The notes: a model not told the origin generated them from the letters alone. Positions 8,595 through 17,765 are shown, counted from the stretch's first letter. The stretch is 64,000 bases of DNA from Mycolicibacterium pulveris (GCF_010725725.1 NZ_AP022599.1:3658001-3722000), one strand, 5' to 3'. A program made the numbers and translations.

Positions 8595-9818
8595 GTGAGT
8601 CAACCGATTTACATTCTGGGCGGATGGCAGTCCGACTTCGCGCAGAAGGCCCCGGGCGGTGAGTTCTTCCCGCTCATCGAATCCGCTGTGACCGGAGCCC
8701 TCGACGATACCGGTGTCGATGCATGTGATATCGACGTCAGCCACGTAGGGAACTTCGCTGGCGAAATATTCACCGGCCAAGGCCAACTCGGTGGATTGGT
8801 GGCGGCGGTCCACCATGGCCTCGCAGGCAAACCGGCGTCGCGGCACGAGGCGGCATGCGCATCAGGCAGCATGGCGGCGCTCGCGGCGATGGCCGACCTC
8901 GAAAGCGGCCGTTACGACTGCGCACTGGTAGTCGGCGCCGAGGTGCTGCGCAACGTGGGTGGTCAGGACGCCGGTCTGAGGCTGGGCGCAGCAGCCTGGG
9001 TCGGACGCGAGGTGGTGGACGAACCCTATCCGTGGCCGTCGATGTTCGGTCGGATCGGTGAGGAGTACGACCGGCGTTACGGACTCGACCACGCCCATCT
9101 CGGCCGTATCGCCGAGATCAATTTCGATAACGCCAAACTGAACCCACGCGCACAGACTCGGAGTTGGGAGGTGGCCACCGAATCCTTCTACGAGGACGAC
9201 GAACTCAACCCAGTGGTGGCCGGGCCGCTACGGCGCCAGGACTGCAGCCGCATCACCGATGGTTCGGCCGCGGTGATTCTGGCCTCGCACCGGTTTGCGC
9301 AGAGTTGGGCCCGCCACCACAGCGTCGACCTCGCCGAGGTGCCACGCATCCTCGGCTGGGGACACCGCACGGGAACGATGCTTCTCGAGGACAGGCTCGC
9401 CGGGAGCGCCGACGATGAGTACGTTTTTCCACATCTGCGTCAGGCGATTTTGGATGCCTACCGCAGAGCGGGTATCACCGGGCCCGACGACCTCGACGTG
9501 CTGGAGACCCACGACTGCTTCTCGGTGTCGGAATACGTCGCCATCGACCACTTCGGAATCACCCCGGCGGGTAAGGCGTGGCAGGCAGTGGAGGACGGGA
9601 CGATCGAACGCGACGGGTCCCTGCCGGTGAATCCCAGCGGGGGCCTCTTGGGCCTCGGTCATCCGGTGGGCGCCACCGGGATCCGGATGCTGCTCGACGG
9701 TGCTCGGCAGGTGACAGGTCGAGCCTGCGATTACCAGGTGCCGGCTGCCGGCAAGGTCGGTTTGCTCAACATCGGTGGAGCGGTGACCACGGTCGCCACC
9801 TTTGTGGTCGGCACCTGA
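8595..9818 (+). CDS. Thiolase-family acyltransferase (acetyl-CoA acetyltransferase-like)
   Basis: This 407-residue thiolase-family enzyme has an apparent nucleophile Cys88 (HEAACASGSMAAL), the ETHDCFSVSEY segment and the NPSGGLLGLGHPVGATG His motif near the C-terminus. It would perform thiolytic cleavage of a beta-ketoacyl-CoA or a related Claisen step. AGGAG (8582-8586) sets the GTG start. It follows the Cys-less thiolase-like gene by 28 nt, so the pair may supply sequential or heteromeric activities. It is the last gene of the unit that starts at 5757. Confidence 0.87.
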   Translation: MSQPIYILGGWQSDFAQKAPGGEFFPLIESAVTGALDDTGVDACDIDVSHVGNFAGEIFTGQGQLGGLVAAVHHGLAGKPASRHEAACASGSMAALAAMADLESGRYDCALVVGAEVLRNVGGQDAGLRLGAAAWVGREVVDEPYPWPSMFGRIGEEYDRRYGLDHAHLGRIAEINFDNAKLNPRAQTRSWEVATESFYEDDELNPVVAGPLRRQDCSRITDGSAAVILASHRFAQSWARHHSVDLAEVPRILGWGHRTGTMLLEDRLAGSADDEYVFPHLRQAILDAYRRAGITGPDDLDVLETHDCFSVSEYVAIDHFGITPAGKAWQAVEDGTIERDGSLPVNPSGGLLGLGHPVGATGIRMLLDGARQVTGRACDYQVPAAGKVGLLNIGGAVTTVATFVVGT

Positions 9819-9827
9819 GGCGCTCAC

Positions 9828-9850
9828 CATCTGAATTCGGCGGCGTTGTC
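9828..9850 (+). promoter_or_regulatory. Shared 23-bp promoter element, copy A
   Basis: CATCTGAATTCGGCGGCG followed by TTGTC starts 10 nt after the thiolase stop and ends 73 nt before the ATG at 9924. It lies in a 105-nt gap that separates two co-directional units. Confidence 0.7.
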
Positions 9851-9923
9851 CCATCTTCGGCGACGGTGAATCCTTCGAGGAGAGCAACGATCTGACTATT
9901 GCACGATCCAAATGTGAGGAACT

Positions 9924-11135
9924 ATGGGATCTTCCACGTTGATCATCGACACCGACACGCATATCACCGAGCCTCCCGACCTTTGGACCAGTCGGATGTC
10001 GAGAAAGCGGTGGGGCAACCTCATTCCCGAGGTCCGGTGGATCGAGGAGCAGCAGGCCGAGTTCTGGTGCATGAACGGGCAACCGATCTTCACGGTCGGT
10101 ACCTGCATCATGGTTCCCGATGAGGACGGCAGACCCGTCCGCTCCCCGCGGTTCCCCGACTACGCGGACTCGTTCAAATCGATGCATCCCTCCGCGTTCG
10201 ACGCCAAGGAGCGGCTGGCGGTGATGGATGCGTACGGGATCCAGGCCGCCGCGATCTTCCCGAACCTCGGGTTCGTGGGCCCCAACATCTTCGCCGCGGC
10301 GGGCTCGGATGCACTCGAGTTCCAGACCGCAGCATTGCAGGCCTACAACGACTTCCTGCTGGACTGGAGCTCGATCGCACCGGAGCGGTTGCTGGCGCTG
10401 GCGCTGATCCCGTACTGGGATGTCGAGGCGGCGGTCAAAGAGATCGAGCGATGCGCCGCGGCCGGGCACAAGGGCCTGGTCTCGACGGGTAAGCCCCACG
10501 AGCACGGACAGCCCCTGCTGGCCGACCGGCACTGGGACCCGATGTGGGCCGCGGCCCAGGACGCCGGCTTGTCGATCAGCTTCCACGTCGGCGGCGGCGA
10601 TCTGGGCAGGCACATGAACGACGAGCGCACCAATGTCGAGGGATGGCGGGCCACGCTGGCGCGGCTGACGACCTCGTTCTTTCTGGAAAGTGGGATCACC
10701 CTGGCAGACCTACTGATGTCGGGCGTGCTTGCGCGCTTCCCGACACTGCGGTTCGTCTCCGTGGAGAGTGCAATCGGCTGGATCCCGTTCCTGTTGGAGT
10801 CATTGGACTTTCACTTCAAGAAGTACGAGCCCTGGCATGAACGTCCCGAATTCACCGCCGACGGCATGCTGCCCAGCGACTACTTCCGCCGCCAGGTCTA
10901 CGCCAACTACTGGTTCGAGGACCTCCAACCGTGGCACATCGACGCCATCGGCGAGGACAACCTGCTTTTCGAGACCGACTATCCCCATCAGACGTGTCTG
11001 GACAAGCGTGAGATCGCCGAAGCGATCGACTCCGGCTTGAGCGGGGTCAGCGAAGTCGCCAAGGAGAAGATCCTGTGGCGCAATGCTGCCTCGTTGTTCA
11101 ACATGGACGTCGCAGCGCTCGAGAAGCTCGCCTGA
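9924..11135 (+). CDS. Amidohydrolase-2 family metal-dependent hydrolase/decarboxylase
   Basis: This 403-residue TIM-barrel protein is of the ACMSD/amidohydrolase_2 group. The N-terminal metal site appears as DTDTHITEP, the middle as LSISFHVGGGD, and the last metal-binding strand as LLFETDYPHQ. Members hydrolyse or decarboxylate aromatic and ring-derived acids, or cleave C-C bonds. The exact substrate cannot be read from sequence. GAGGA at 9916-9920 sets the ATG. It leads a two-gene unit with the DUF35 protein; a paralogue lies at 11691. Confidence 0.86.
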   Translation: MGSSTLIIDTDTHITEPPDLWTSRMSRKRWGNLIPEVRWIEEQQAEFWCMNGQPIFTVGTCIMVPDEDGRPVRSPRFPDYADSFKSMHPSAFDAKERLAVMDAYGIQAAAIFPNLGFVGPNIFAAAGSDALEFQTAALQAYNDFLLDWSSIAPERLLALALIPYWDVEAAVKEIERCAAAGHKGLVSTGKPHEHGQPLLADRHWDPMWAAAQDAGLSISFHVGGGDLGRHMNDERTNVEGWRATLARLTTSFFLESGITLADLLMSGVLARFPTLRFVSVESAIGWIPFLLESLDFHFKKYEPWHERPEFTADGMLPSDYFRRQVYANYWFEDLQPWHIDAIGEDNLLFETDYPHQTCLDKREIAEAIDSGLSGVSEVAKEKILWRNAASLFNMDVAALEKLA

Positions 11136-11137
11136 CG

Positions 11138-11593
11138 GTGGTCTTCGGCGAGGCACCCCTGCCGGTGACCAACGACCCCGACACCGCCGGCTTCTGGCTG
11201 GCGGCTGAGCGCGGCGAGGTCGTCGTCTGCGTATGTGCAAATTGCGGTGCGGTTTTGCACCTGCCACGATCACACTGCCACATCTGCCGATCGTGGACGG
11301 TCGAGTGGAAGCCTGTGGCCCCAGCGGGGCGACTGATGTCGTGGACCGTCGCCGAACACCAGGTGCATCCCGCCTTCCCGGTGCCGTACACGGTGGTGCT
11401 CGTCGAACTCGACGACGCGCCCGAGGTTCGGCTGGCCGGCCACCTCCGAGGTCGGCCCGAACTGACGGCAGGCATGCCGATGCGAGCTGAATTCGTGACC
11501 AGAGCGGGGAGCGTGACCCTGGTGAACTGGAGACCGGACGTGGTGCGACGCCGGATCAGCGCCCACGGCAGTCCACCTGGACGCACCATCTGA
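11138..11593 (+). CDS. DUF35-type Zn-ribbon/OB-fold protein (thiolase partner)
   Basis: This is a 151-residue protein with a rubredoxin-like Zn ribbon (C33-ANC36 and C47-HIC50) and a C-terminal OB fold (GRLMSWTVAEHQVHPAFPVPYTVVLVEL). DUF35 proteins bind CoA and pair with thiolase-fold Ltp2-like or hydratase partners. Here the likely partner is the protein starting at 7364. GTG at 11138 follows the amidohydrolase stop by two bases; an upstream in-frame start would overlap that gene and adds unrelated residues. Confidence 0.85.
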   Translation: MVFGEAPLPVTNDPDTAGFWLAAERGEVVVCVCANCGAVLHLPRSHCHICRSWTVEWKPVAPAGRLMSWTVAEHQVHPAFPVPYTVVLVELDDAPEVRLAGHLRGRPELTAGMPMRAEFVTRAGSVTLVNWRPDVVRRRISAHGSPPGRTI

Positions 11594-11609
11594 ACACTCA
11601 GCGGTTACC
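11587..11609 (+). promoter_or_regulatory. Weak copy F of the shared 23-bp element
   Basis: CATCTGAACACTCAGCGG is followed by TTACC rather than TTGTC. It overlaps the stop of the DUF35 gene and ends 81 nt before the ATG at 11691. Position and the CATCTGAA half fit the family, but the -35-like half is degenerate. Confidence 0.4.
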
Positions 11610-11690
11610 CGGAAGTGAGTCCGCTCACTACCGTTGAACCGTCAACGCGGTTACCAAAGGCTCTGAACAACCGCGGATTTGGAGGAAACC

Positions 11691-12902
11691 ATGATCTTCG
11701 ACTTCGACCAGCACCTCTTCGAGTACCCGACGATGTGGATGGACTACATCGACCCGGACAAGAAGGACTTGGCATTGGAGGTCATCCGCGACGACCTCGG
11801 ATACCCCTGGGTGGCGTCGCGGCTGACCAATCAGCGTTGCTACATCTACTCGAATACCGTGCCGGAGGACGGCTTCGTGTCGCAGTTCAGCCCGTGGCAG
11901 CGGTGGAAGGACGGGTTGGCGGCCGACGTCGACTACGTGGCTGAAATGCCTGCGGAAACCACGGACCCGAAGGCTCGAGTGGCGAAGCTCGACGACATCG
12001 GTGTTGACAAGACCCTTCTCTTCCCGCATTTCGGCGCGGTCTGGGGCCGGTTCTTCGCCGACCGGTTGGAGATCATCCGGGCCAACCTGACCGCATGGAA
12101 CCGGTGGGCCGTTGCGGTCCGCCAGGAGGGTGGGGGCCGCCTCGAACCGGTCGGTCACGTGACCCTCGCCGGCGGCAGCTTCGACTGGCTGGACAAGGAA
12201 CTCGCGTACCTCAGTGCAAACGGTGTGCGCGCGGCCACGTTGTCCTACGGGCTGGTCAGCGGGCGGCGGATGGCACACCCCGATCACGACCACGCGTGGA
12301 AGGCCTTCGTGGACAACGGGATCACACCGATCTTTCACATTCAAGATGCGGACATCCGAGCCAGCGGCCTCGATGACCGATGGTTCCCCGACGACGCAGA
12401 TCCGCTCTTCGGTGCCCTCGACATGGCGTTCTCCCACCTCGGTGTCCAGGTGGCGATCGCCGACCTGATCTTCAGCGGTGTCTTCGACCGGTTCCCGACG
12501 CTGAAGTTCGCCACCGTCGAACTGACCGCTGCGTGGTTCCAGGCGATGCTGGGTGCCGCCGAGGGATTTCCGGGGTCGGCGGCGGCCGGCGCGATCAACG
12601 GTCCGGGCCTGGACATCTCGTATCGGGTGGAAGGCTTCCTGCGCCGCAACATTGTCGAGCTGAAGAAGAACCCGAGCGAATACCTGTACGAGAACTTCCG
12701 GTTCACCGTCAATCCGATGGAACCGGTCAAGTCGTACATCGACGGTGGGCTGGAGGACAACCTCATGCTCGGCAGCGACTTCCCGCACTGCGAAGGCTTC
12801 CACAAGCCACTGGATACCTTCGCCGGTCCCCTGACCGGCACCACCGACGAGCAGAAGCGAAAATTCCTCGGCGGCAACGCCGTCAACCTGCTCGGGCTTT
12901 GA
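11691..12902 (+). CDS. Amidohydrolase-2 family metal-dependent hydrolase/decarboxylase (second copy)
   Basis: This 403-residue barrel is of the same superfamily as the protein starting at 9924 but clearly divergent. It shows FDFDQHLFE at the N-terminus (HxE-type metal pair), TPIFHIQDAD centrally and LMLGSDFPHCEG at the metal-binding Asp strand. A perfect GGAGG (11681-11685) places the ATG. Two such enzymes in one cluster suggest two ring-cleavage, decarboxylation or hydrolysis steps, or a heteromer. It heads a unit running to the acyl-CoA dehydrogenase at 17765. Confidence 0.86.
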   Translation: MIFDFDQHLFEYPTMWMDYIDPDKKDLALEVIRDDLGYPWVASRLTNQRCYIYSNTVPEDGFVSQFSPWQRWKDGLAADVDYVAEMPAETTDPKARVAKLDDIGVDKTLLFPHFGAVWGRFFADRLEIIRANLTAWNRWAVAVRQEGGGRLEPVGHVTLAGGSFDWLDKELAYLSANGVRAATLSYGLVSGRRMAHPDHDHAWKAFVDNGITPIFHIQDADIRASGLDDRWFPDDADPLFGALDMAFSHLGVQVAIADLIFSGVFDRFPTLKFATVELTAAWFQAMLGAAEGFPGSAAAGAINGPGLDISYRVEGFLRRNIVELKKNPSEYLYENFRFTVNPMEPVKSYIDGGLEDNLMLGSDFPHCEGFHKPLDTFAGPLTGTTDEQKRKFLGGNAVNLLGL

Positions 12903-12940
12903 GTTTCGGCTCGATCAACCAGTGAAAAAGGAGTGCACAG

Positions 12941-13381
12941 ATGAGTAACCAAGCCGTTGTCCAAGCCTTCCTCAAGGGTATGGAGCAACCGATTTCCCGG
13001 ATTCCCGAGCATCTCCGCAAGTCGATGACCGATGACGCGGTCTGGGGTAATTCCGGATTCCCGCCCTGCGTGGGGATCGACGACATCATGTCCAAGCACG
13101 AGATGAGCGCGAAGGTGTTCGGCGATTACATACTGACGGCCGACATTCTGCACATCGCCGAGAGCCCGGACGGGGTCGTGTTCACCGAACGAATCGATGT
13201 CGGCCGAACCCAGGCCGGTGAAGAGATCCTCACCGTACCCGTCGTCGGGGTTTTCGAGGTCCGTGACGGCAAGATCGCCCGGTGGACCGACTACTTCGAT
13301 CCTCGCGGACTTCTTGAGGGGTTGTCCGTGCTTCCGGACGTCGAAGCCTTCTTCACGGGGAAGGCCCCTTCGACCAGCTGA
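12941..13381 (+). CDS. SnoaL/limonene-1,2-epoxide hydrolase-like protein
   Basis: This is a 146-residue NTF2-fold protein of the limonene-epoxide hydrolase type. Arg84 and Asp86 (ERID) and Asp117 (WTDYFD) match the Asp-Arg-Asp triad spacing of that family (R99/D101/D132 in the Rhodococcus enzyme, from memory). It could hydrate an epoxide or ring carbonyl, or isomerise a CoA intermediate. An AAAGGAG precedes the ATG. It lies 38 nt after the amidohydrolase and is followed by a strong hairpin. Confidence 0.78.
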   Translation: MSNQAVVQAFLKGMEQPISRIPEHLRKSMTDDAVWGNSGFPPCVGIDDIMSKHEMSAKVFGDYILTADILHIAESPDGVVFTERIDVGRTQAGEEILTVPVVGVFEVRDGKIARWTDYFDPRGLLEGLSVLPDVEAFFTGKAPSTS

Positions 13382-13399
13382 CCCTGGGGGTGCGGTGGC

Positions 13400-13422
13400 G
13401 GGGCCGTTCTGCCAACGGCCCC
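13400..13422 (+). terminator. Strong GC hairpin between epoxide-hydrolase-like and aldehyde dehydrogenase genes
   Basis: GGGGCCGTT-CTGCC-AACGGCCCC is a perfect 9-bp stem with a 5-nt loop, located 19 nt after the stop at 13381. There is no U-run, so it may be a mycobacterial I-shaped terminator or attenuator, or an mRNA processing/stability element inside the operon. Confidence 0.5.
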
Positions 13423-13466
13423 GGCGCTGCGCCGGTTTGAGACGATTCCGCGAGCAAAGGTGTGCA

Positions 13467-14912
13467 ATGACCGGTCTGCTGATCGACGGCGTACTTCGAG
13501 GTGCCGCCGACGACCGCACCTATCCGAACATCAACCCGGCGACCGAGCAGAGCATCGGCACGGCGCCCGACGCGGACCGAGCCGATCTCGACGCGGCGGT
13601 CGGGGCGGCGAGACGGGCCTTCGACCACACCGAGTGGTCCCGCGACCACGAGTTCCGGGCGCATTGCCTACGGCAGCTGCGAAACGGACTTGAGGCGGAG
13701 AAGGGCCGTCTCCGCGACGTCCTGGTTCGTGAAGCGGGCGTCCCTGTCGCGTTGACGTATTCGATCTGGCTGGACACGATCCTCGATGCCGTTTCGTACT
13801 GGGCCGATCTCGCGGTGTCCTATCCGTACCAGACCGAGCTGGCCGCGCGCGAGACCCTGGCCGGCGCGGCGGCTAGGCGGATGGTGCTGCACGAGCCGAT
13901 CGGTGTCGTCGCAGCGATCACGCCGTGGAACTATCCGTTGGCGTGCAACATCTTCAAGGTGTCTGCCGCGTTGGCTGCCGGCTGCACGGTCGTGCTCAAA
14001 CCAGCACCGGACACCCCCTGGAGCGGCTCGGAGTTGGGCCGCGTGATCGTGGAGCACACCGATATCCCTGCCGGCGTCGCCAACGTCGTCACGGCCGCGG
14101 ACCCGCTGCTCGGCGAAGCGCTGGTCCGTGATCCCCGCGTCGACCTCGTCCACTTCACCGGATCGACGCAGGTCGGCAAGCAGATCATGGTGTCAGCCGC
14201 CGACGCGGTCACCCGGGTCTGCCTTGAACTCGGCGGCAAGTCGGCGAACATCGTGCTGGACGACGCGGACATCCCGTCACTGGGCGCAGCGTTCGCCGGA
14301 GTGTGCGCACACGCCGGGCAGGGCTGTGCGCTCACCACCAGGCTGCTGCTACCTCGCAGCCGATACGACGAGGGGATTGCGGTGGCGCAAGCCGCATTCG
14401 AAGCTCTCAAATGCGGTGACCCCAGCGACCCCGAGGTCGTGGTCGGTCCTGTCATCAACGCGCGCCAGCGGGCCCGGATTTTGGACCTGATCGGACAGGG
14501 CAAGCAGGAGGCCCGGATTCTGGTCGGCGGCGGAACACCGCAGGCATTGACAACCGGTTACTACGTGGAACCAACATTGTTCTGCGACGTCGACCCCGAC
14601 GCCGTCATCGCCCAGCAGGAGATCTTCGGCCCGGTGCTGGCGGTCATCCCGTACGACGACGTCGACCACGCCGTACAGATCGCGAACAACAGCATCTACG
14701 GTTTGTCGGCCGCCGTGCACAGCGGTGACCTCGAGCGGGCGATGACGCTCGCACGGCGGATTCGGACCGGCACCGTGAGTGTCAACGGTGCGGTCTGGCT
14801 GGCTGCCGACACCCCGTTCGGGGGATACAAGCAAAGCGGGCTGGGTCGCGAACTCGGCGTCGAGGGCTTCGCGGAGTTCTTGGAAACCAAATCCGTCGCG
14901 CTACCCGGTTGA
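13467..14912 (+). CDS. Aldehyde dehydrogenase (NAD(P)-dependent)
   Basis: This complete 481-residue ALDH should oxidise an aldehyde to the acid. Catalytic features are visible: Asn155 in TPWNYP, Glu254 in LELGGKSAN, and nucleophile Cys287 in GQGCALT. The PFGGYKQSGLGRE C-terminal motif is also present. The ATG at 13467 has AAAGG just upstream; the open frame upstream of it belongs to another gene. It precedes an acyl-CoA ligase, a logical next step (aldehyde to acid to CoA ester). Confidence 0.93.
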   Translation: MTGLLIDGVLRGAADDRTYPNINPATEQSIGTAPDADRADLDAAVGAARRAFDHTEWSRDHEFRAHCLRQLRNGLEAEKGRLRDVLVREAGVPVALTYSIWLDTILDAVSYWADLAVSYPYQTELAARETLAGAAARRMVLHEPIGVVAAITPWNYPLACNIFKVSAALAAGCTVVLKPAPDTPWSGSELGRVIVEHTDIPAGVANVVTAADPLLGEALVRDPRVDLVHFTGSTQVGKQIMVSAADAVTRVCLELGGKSANIVLDDADIPSLGAAFAGVCAHAGQGCALTTRLLLPRSRYDEGIAVAQAAFEALKCGDPSDPEVVVGPVINARQRARILDLIGQGKQEARILVGGGTPQALTTGYYVEPTLFCDVDPDAVIAQQEIFGPVLAVIPYDDVDHAVQIANNSIYGLSAAVHSGDLERAMTLARRIRTGTVSVNGAVWLAADTPFGGYKQSGLGRELGVEGFAEFLETKSVALPG

Positions 14913-14937
14913 TTGTCGACAGGAGAAAGGAACTGCC

Positions 14938-16593
14938 GTGCTTGGCTTGATGCAGGATCGACCGCTTACGCTGCCTCATCTGCTCCATCGCGCCGAGCGG
15001 TACTTCGGCCACAAGGAGATCGCCACCGCCGGCGCGGACGGGGCTGTGTCGGTGTCCACGATCGGTGAGGTCTGCCAGAAGGTGCGACGCCTAGCCACGG
15101 CGTTCGATGCGTTGGGACTGGCCGCCGACGCGCGGATCGGTACGTTCTGCTGGAATACCGTCGACCACCTGGCCCTGTATTTGGCCGCGCCGTGTACCGG
15201 ACGGGTGTTGCACACCATCAACATTCGGCTGTTCGGTGACCAGATCATTTACATCGCCAACCATGCACAAGATGAAATCCTCTTCGTCGACCGGTCGTTG
15301 CTCGGCATCCTGTGGCCACTCGCCGACGAGCTGTCGAGCGTGAAGTACTTCGTCGTCATCGAAGACGGTGCATCCAACGAGCTCCCCGACGATCCGCGCG
15401 TGCTCACCTTCGACGGTCTGCTGCAGAACCGACCGTACGACGGCGAATTTCGCGTCACCGACGAGCACCGCGCGGCAGCGATGTGTTACACGTCGGGTAC
15501 CACCGGCAACCCCAAGGGTGTGGTCTATTCACACCGATCCACCGTGCTGCATTCCTTGGCCGCACTCGCCGCCGACGTGACGGGCCTCTCCGAAAGCGAC
15601 GTCGTGATGCCGATCGTGCCGATGTTTCACGCCAACTCGTGGGGCCTGCCGTATGCGGCGCTGCTGGCGGGTGCGTCGCTGGTGCTCCCCGGCCCCAACA
15701 TGGACCCGGCCGCGTTGCTGGGTTTGTTGGCCGACCATCGCGTCACTGTGACCGCGGCCGTGCCGACGATCTGGATGAGCCTGGTGCCGATGCTCGACGA
15801 TTACGACCTGTCCTCGGTGCGATTCATTCTCAGCGGAGGGTCGGCAGTTCCCAAAGCGCTGTCGCAAACATACGTACATTCCATCGGGGTTCCGCTGACC
15901 CATGTCTGGGGGATGACCGAGACCAGCCCGTTGGCCACAACCGGTACGCCCCGTTCGCACCACGCTCGGCTGTCAGAGGACCAACTGGCCGCGACACGGG
16001 AGCGCCAGGGGCCGCCCGTTCCGCTGGTGCAGCTCCGGCTTGCTGACGACAACGGCGCCGAACAGCCCTGGGACGACCGCTCCGCCGGAGAGGTTCAGGT
16101 CGCCGGACCCTGGATCGCGGGTGCTTACTACCGCAGCGACGCCAACGATTCTGCCTTCACCCCCGACGGCTGGCTGCGCACCGGCGACGTCGGGGTGTGC
16201 GACGAATTCGGCTCGTTGCTCCTCGTCGACCGCACGAAGGATCTGATCAAGTCCGGCGGCGAGTGGATCAGCTCCGTGCAACTGGAGAACGAGATCATGG
16301 CTCATCCCAAGGTCGCCGAAGCGGCGGTGATCGCGGTTCCTCACGAGCGCTGGGGCGAGCGGCCGCTGGCTTGTGTGGTGGTGCAGCCGGGGGAATCACT
16401 GAGCGTCGAGGAACTCATCGAACACCTGACGCCGCGGGTGTCCAGATGGTGGCTTCCGGACGGCGTCGAGTTCATCGATTCGATACCCAAAACGAGCGTC
16501 GGCAAGTTCAGCAAGAAGACCTTGCGGGCCCGGTTCGAGAACTACCGATTCATCGGGCCTTCCGCCGCGCAACCCGCCGAGCACTCGACCTAG
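14938..16593 (+). CDS. Acyl-CoA ligase (FadD-like, medium/long-chain type)
   Basis: This 551-residue AMP-forming ligase is of the long-chain fatty-acid-CoA ligase type. Motifs are the P-loop CYTSGTTGNPKGVVYSH, WGMTETSP, GWLRTGDVG with KDLIKSGGEWIS, and C-terminal SVGKFSKKTLR with the catalytic lysine present, unlike the ligase starting at 5757. AGGAGAAAGG precedes the GTG at 14938. It lies between the aldehyde dehydrogenase and an acyl-CoA dehydrogenase, which fits activation of an oxidised side chain for beta-oxidation. Confidence 0.9.
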   Translation: MLGLMQDRPLTLPHLLHRAERYFGHKEIATAGADGAVSVSTIGEVCQKVRRLATAFDALGLAADARIGTFCWNTVDHLALYLAAPCTGRVLHTINIRLFGDQIIYIANHAQDEILFVDRSLLGILWPLADELSSVKYFVVIEDGASNELPDDPRVLTFDGLLQNRPYDGEFRVTDEHRAAAMCYTSGTTGNPKGVVYSHRSTVLHSLAALAADVTGLSESDVVMPIVPMFHANSWGLPYAALLAGASLVLPGPNMDPAALLGLLADHRVTVTAAVPTIWMSLVPMLDDYDLSSVRFILSGGSAVPKALSQTYVHSIGVPLTHVWGMTETSPLATTGTPRSHHARLSEDQLAATRERQGPPVPLVQLRLADDNGAEQPWDDRSAGEVQVAGPWIAGAYYRSDANDSAFTPDGWLRTGDVGVCDEFGSLLLVDRTKDLIKSGGEWISSVQLENEIMAHPKVAEAAVIAVPHERWGERPLACVVVQPGESLSVEELIEHLTPRVSRWWLPDGVEFIDSIPKTSVGKFSKKTLRARFENYRFIGPSAAQPAEHST

Positions 16594-16622
16594 CGAGCAG
16601 TACTGATCACGAGGAATCCAGC

Positions 16623-17765
16623 ATGAGACGGTCGATCTTCGAGCCGGAGCACGAACAGCTCAGGCAGACGGCCCGACGCTACATCGAGCGCGAAGTGGCG
16701 CCGAACGCCAAGAGGTGGGAGGCGAACGGCATCGTCGACCGGTCGGCGTACAGCGCGGCAGGGCGCTACGGTCTGATCGGCTTCAACATGCCCGAGGAGT
16801 ATGGCGGCGGGGGATCTGACGACTTTCGGTTCAACGCCGTGATCGTCGAGGAACTCGCCAAGTTCGGGTTTCTGACCCCGGCACTAAGCGTGCACAACGA
16901 CATCGTCGGTCCATACTTCAAGTCCCTGGCCACACCCGAACAGAAGGAGCGGTGGCTGCCGGGTTACACAACCGGGGAGCTCATCGGGGCGATTGCGATG
17001 AGTGAACCGTCCGCCGGCAGCGATCTGGCTGGCATGCGTACGACCGCGGTTCGGTCCGGGCCGGACTGGATCCTCAACGGGTCCAAGACGTTCATCTCCG
17101 CCGGCATCAACAGCGACTTGGTGATCGTGGTGGCGCGCACCGACCCGGCCGCCGGCCATAAAGGCTTCTCATTGTTGGTCGTGGAACGCGGTATGGCCGG
17201 CTTCGAGCGTGGTCGCAAACTCGACAAGATGGGGCAGCCAGCGCAGGACACCGCCGAACTCAGCTTCACCGACGTCCGCATTCCGGCCGCCAACCTCCTC
17301 GGTGAGGAGAACCGCGGCTTCTATCACCTCATGGAAAACCTGCCGTACGAACGGCTCTCGATCGCTGTCGCGGCCGTTGCGGGTGCACGTGAGACATTGC
17401 GAACCACCCTGCAGTACGCCAAGGACCGCACCGCGTTCGGGCAGCCGATCGGGAGTTTCCAGCACAACCGGTTCGTCCTTGCAGAACTCGACACCGAGCT
17501 CGACATCGCACAGCAGTATGTCGACCGATGTCTGCAGGCGGTGACCGACGGGGATTTCAACGCTGTCGACGCGGCCAAGGTCAAATGGTGGAGCACCGAA
17601 CTGGCCAAGCGTGTGGTGGACGCCTGTTTGCAGCTCCACGGCGGATACGGATACATGAACGAGTACAAGGTGGCCAAGGACTTCGTCGACACCCGGATCC
17701 AGACGATATACGGCGGGACCACTGAGGTCATGAAGGACCTCATCGGTCGCAGCCTCGGGCTATGA
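16623..17765 (+). CDS. Acyl-CoA dehydrogenase
   Basis: This 380-residue FAD enzyme makes an alpha,beta-unsaturated acyl-CoA. The usual base position in medium-chain enzymes (YEGT) is Gly here (YGGTTEVMK), but Glu243 in PYERL occupies the alternative base site used by isovaleryl- and long-chain-type enzymes, so it is probably active. SEPSAGSD and LNGSKTFIS flavin motifs are intact. GAGGA (16611-16615) precedes the ATG. It is the last gene of the unit beginning at 11691. Confidence 0.92.
   Translation: MRRSIFEPEHEQLRQTARRYIEREVAPNAKRWEANGIVDRSAYSAAGRYGLIGFNMPEEYGGGGSDDFRFNAVIVEELAKFGFLTPALSVHNDIVGPYFKSLATPEQKERWLPGYTTGELIGAIAMSEPSAGSDLAGMRTTAVRSGPDWILNGSKTFISAGINSDLVIVVARTDPAAGHKGFSLLVVERGMAGFERGRKLDKMGQPAQDTAELSFTDVRIPAANLLGEENRGFYHLMENLPYERLSIAVAAVAGARETLRTTLQYAKDRTAFGQPIGSFQHNRFVLAELDTELDIAQQYVDRCLQAVTDGDFNAVDAAKVKWWSTELAKRVVDACLQLHGGYGYMNEYKVAKDFVDTRIQTIYGGTTEVMKDLIGRSLGL

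Noticed and set aside
16623..17765. Acyl-CoA dehydrogenase called inactive because YEGT is YGGT
   Set aside because: Glu243 in PYERL occupies the alternative catalytic-base position used by isovaleryl/long-chain-type enzymes.
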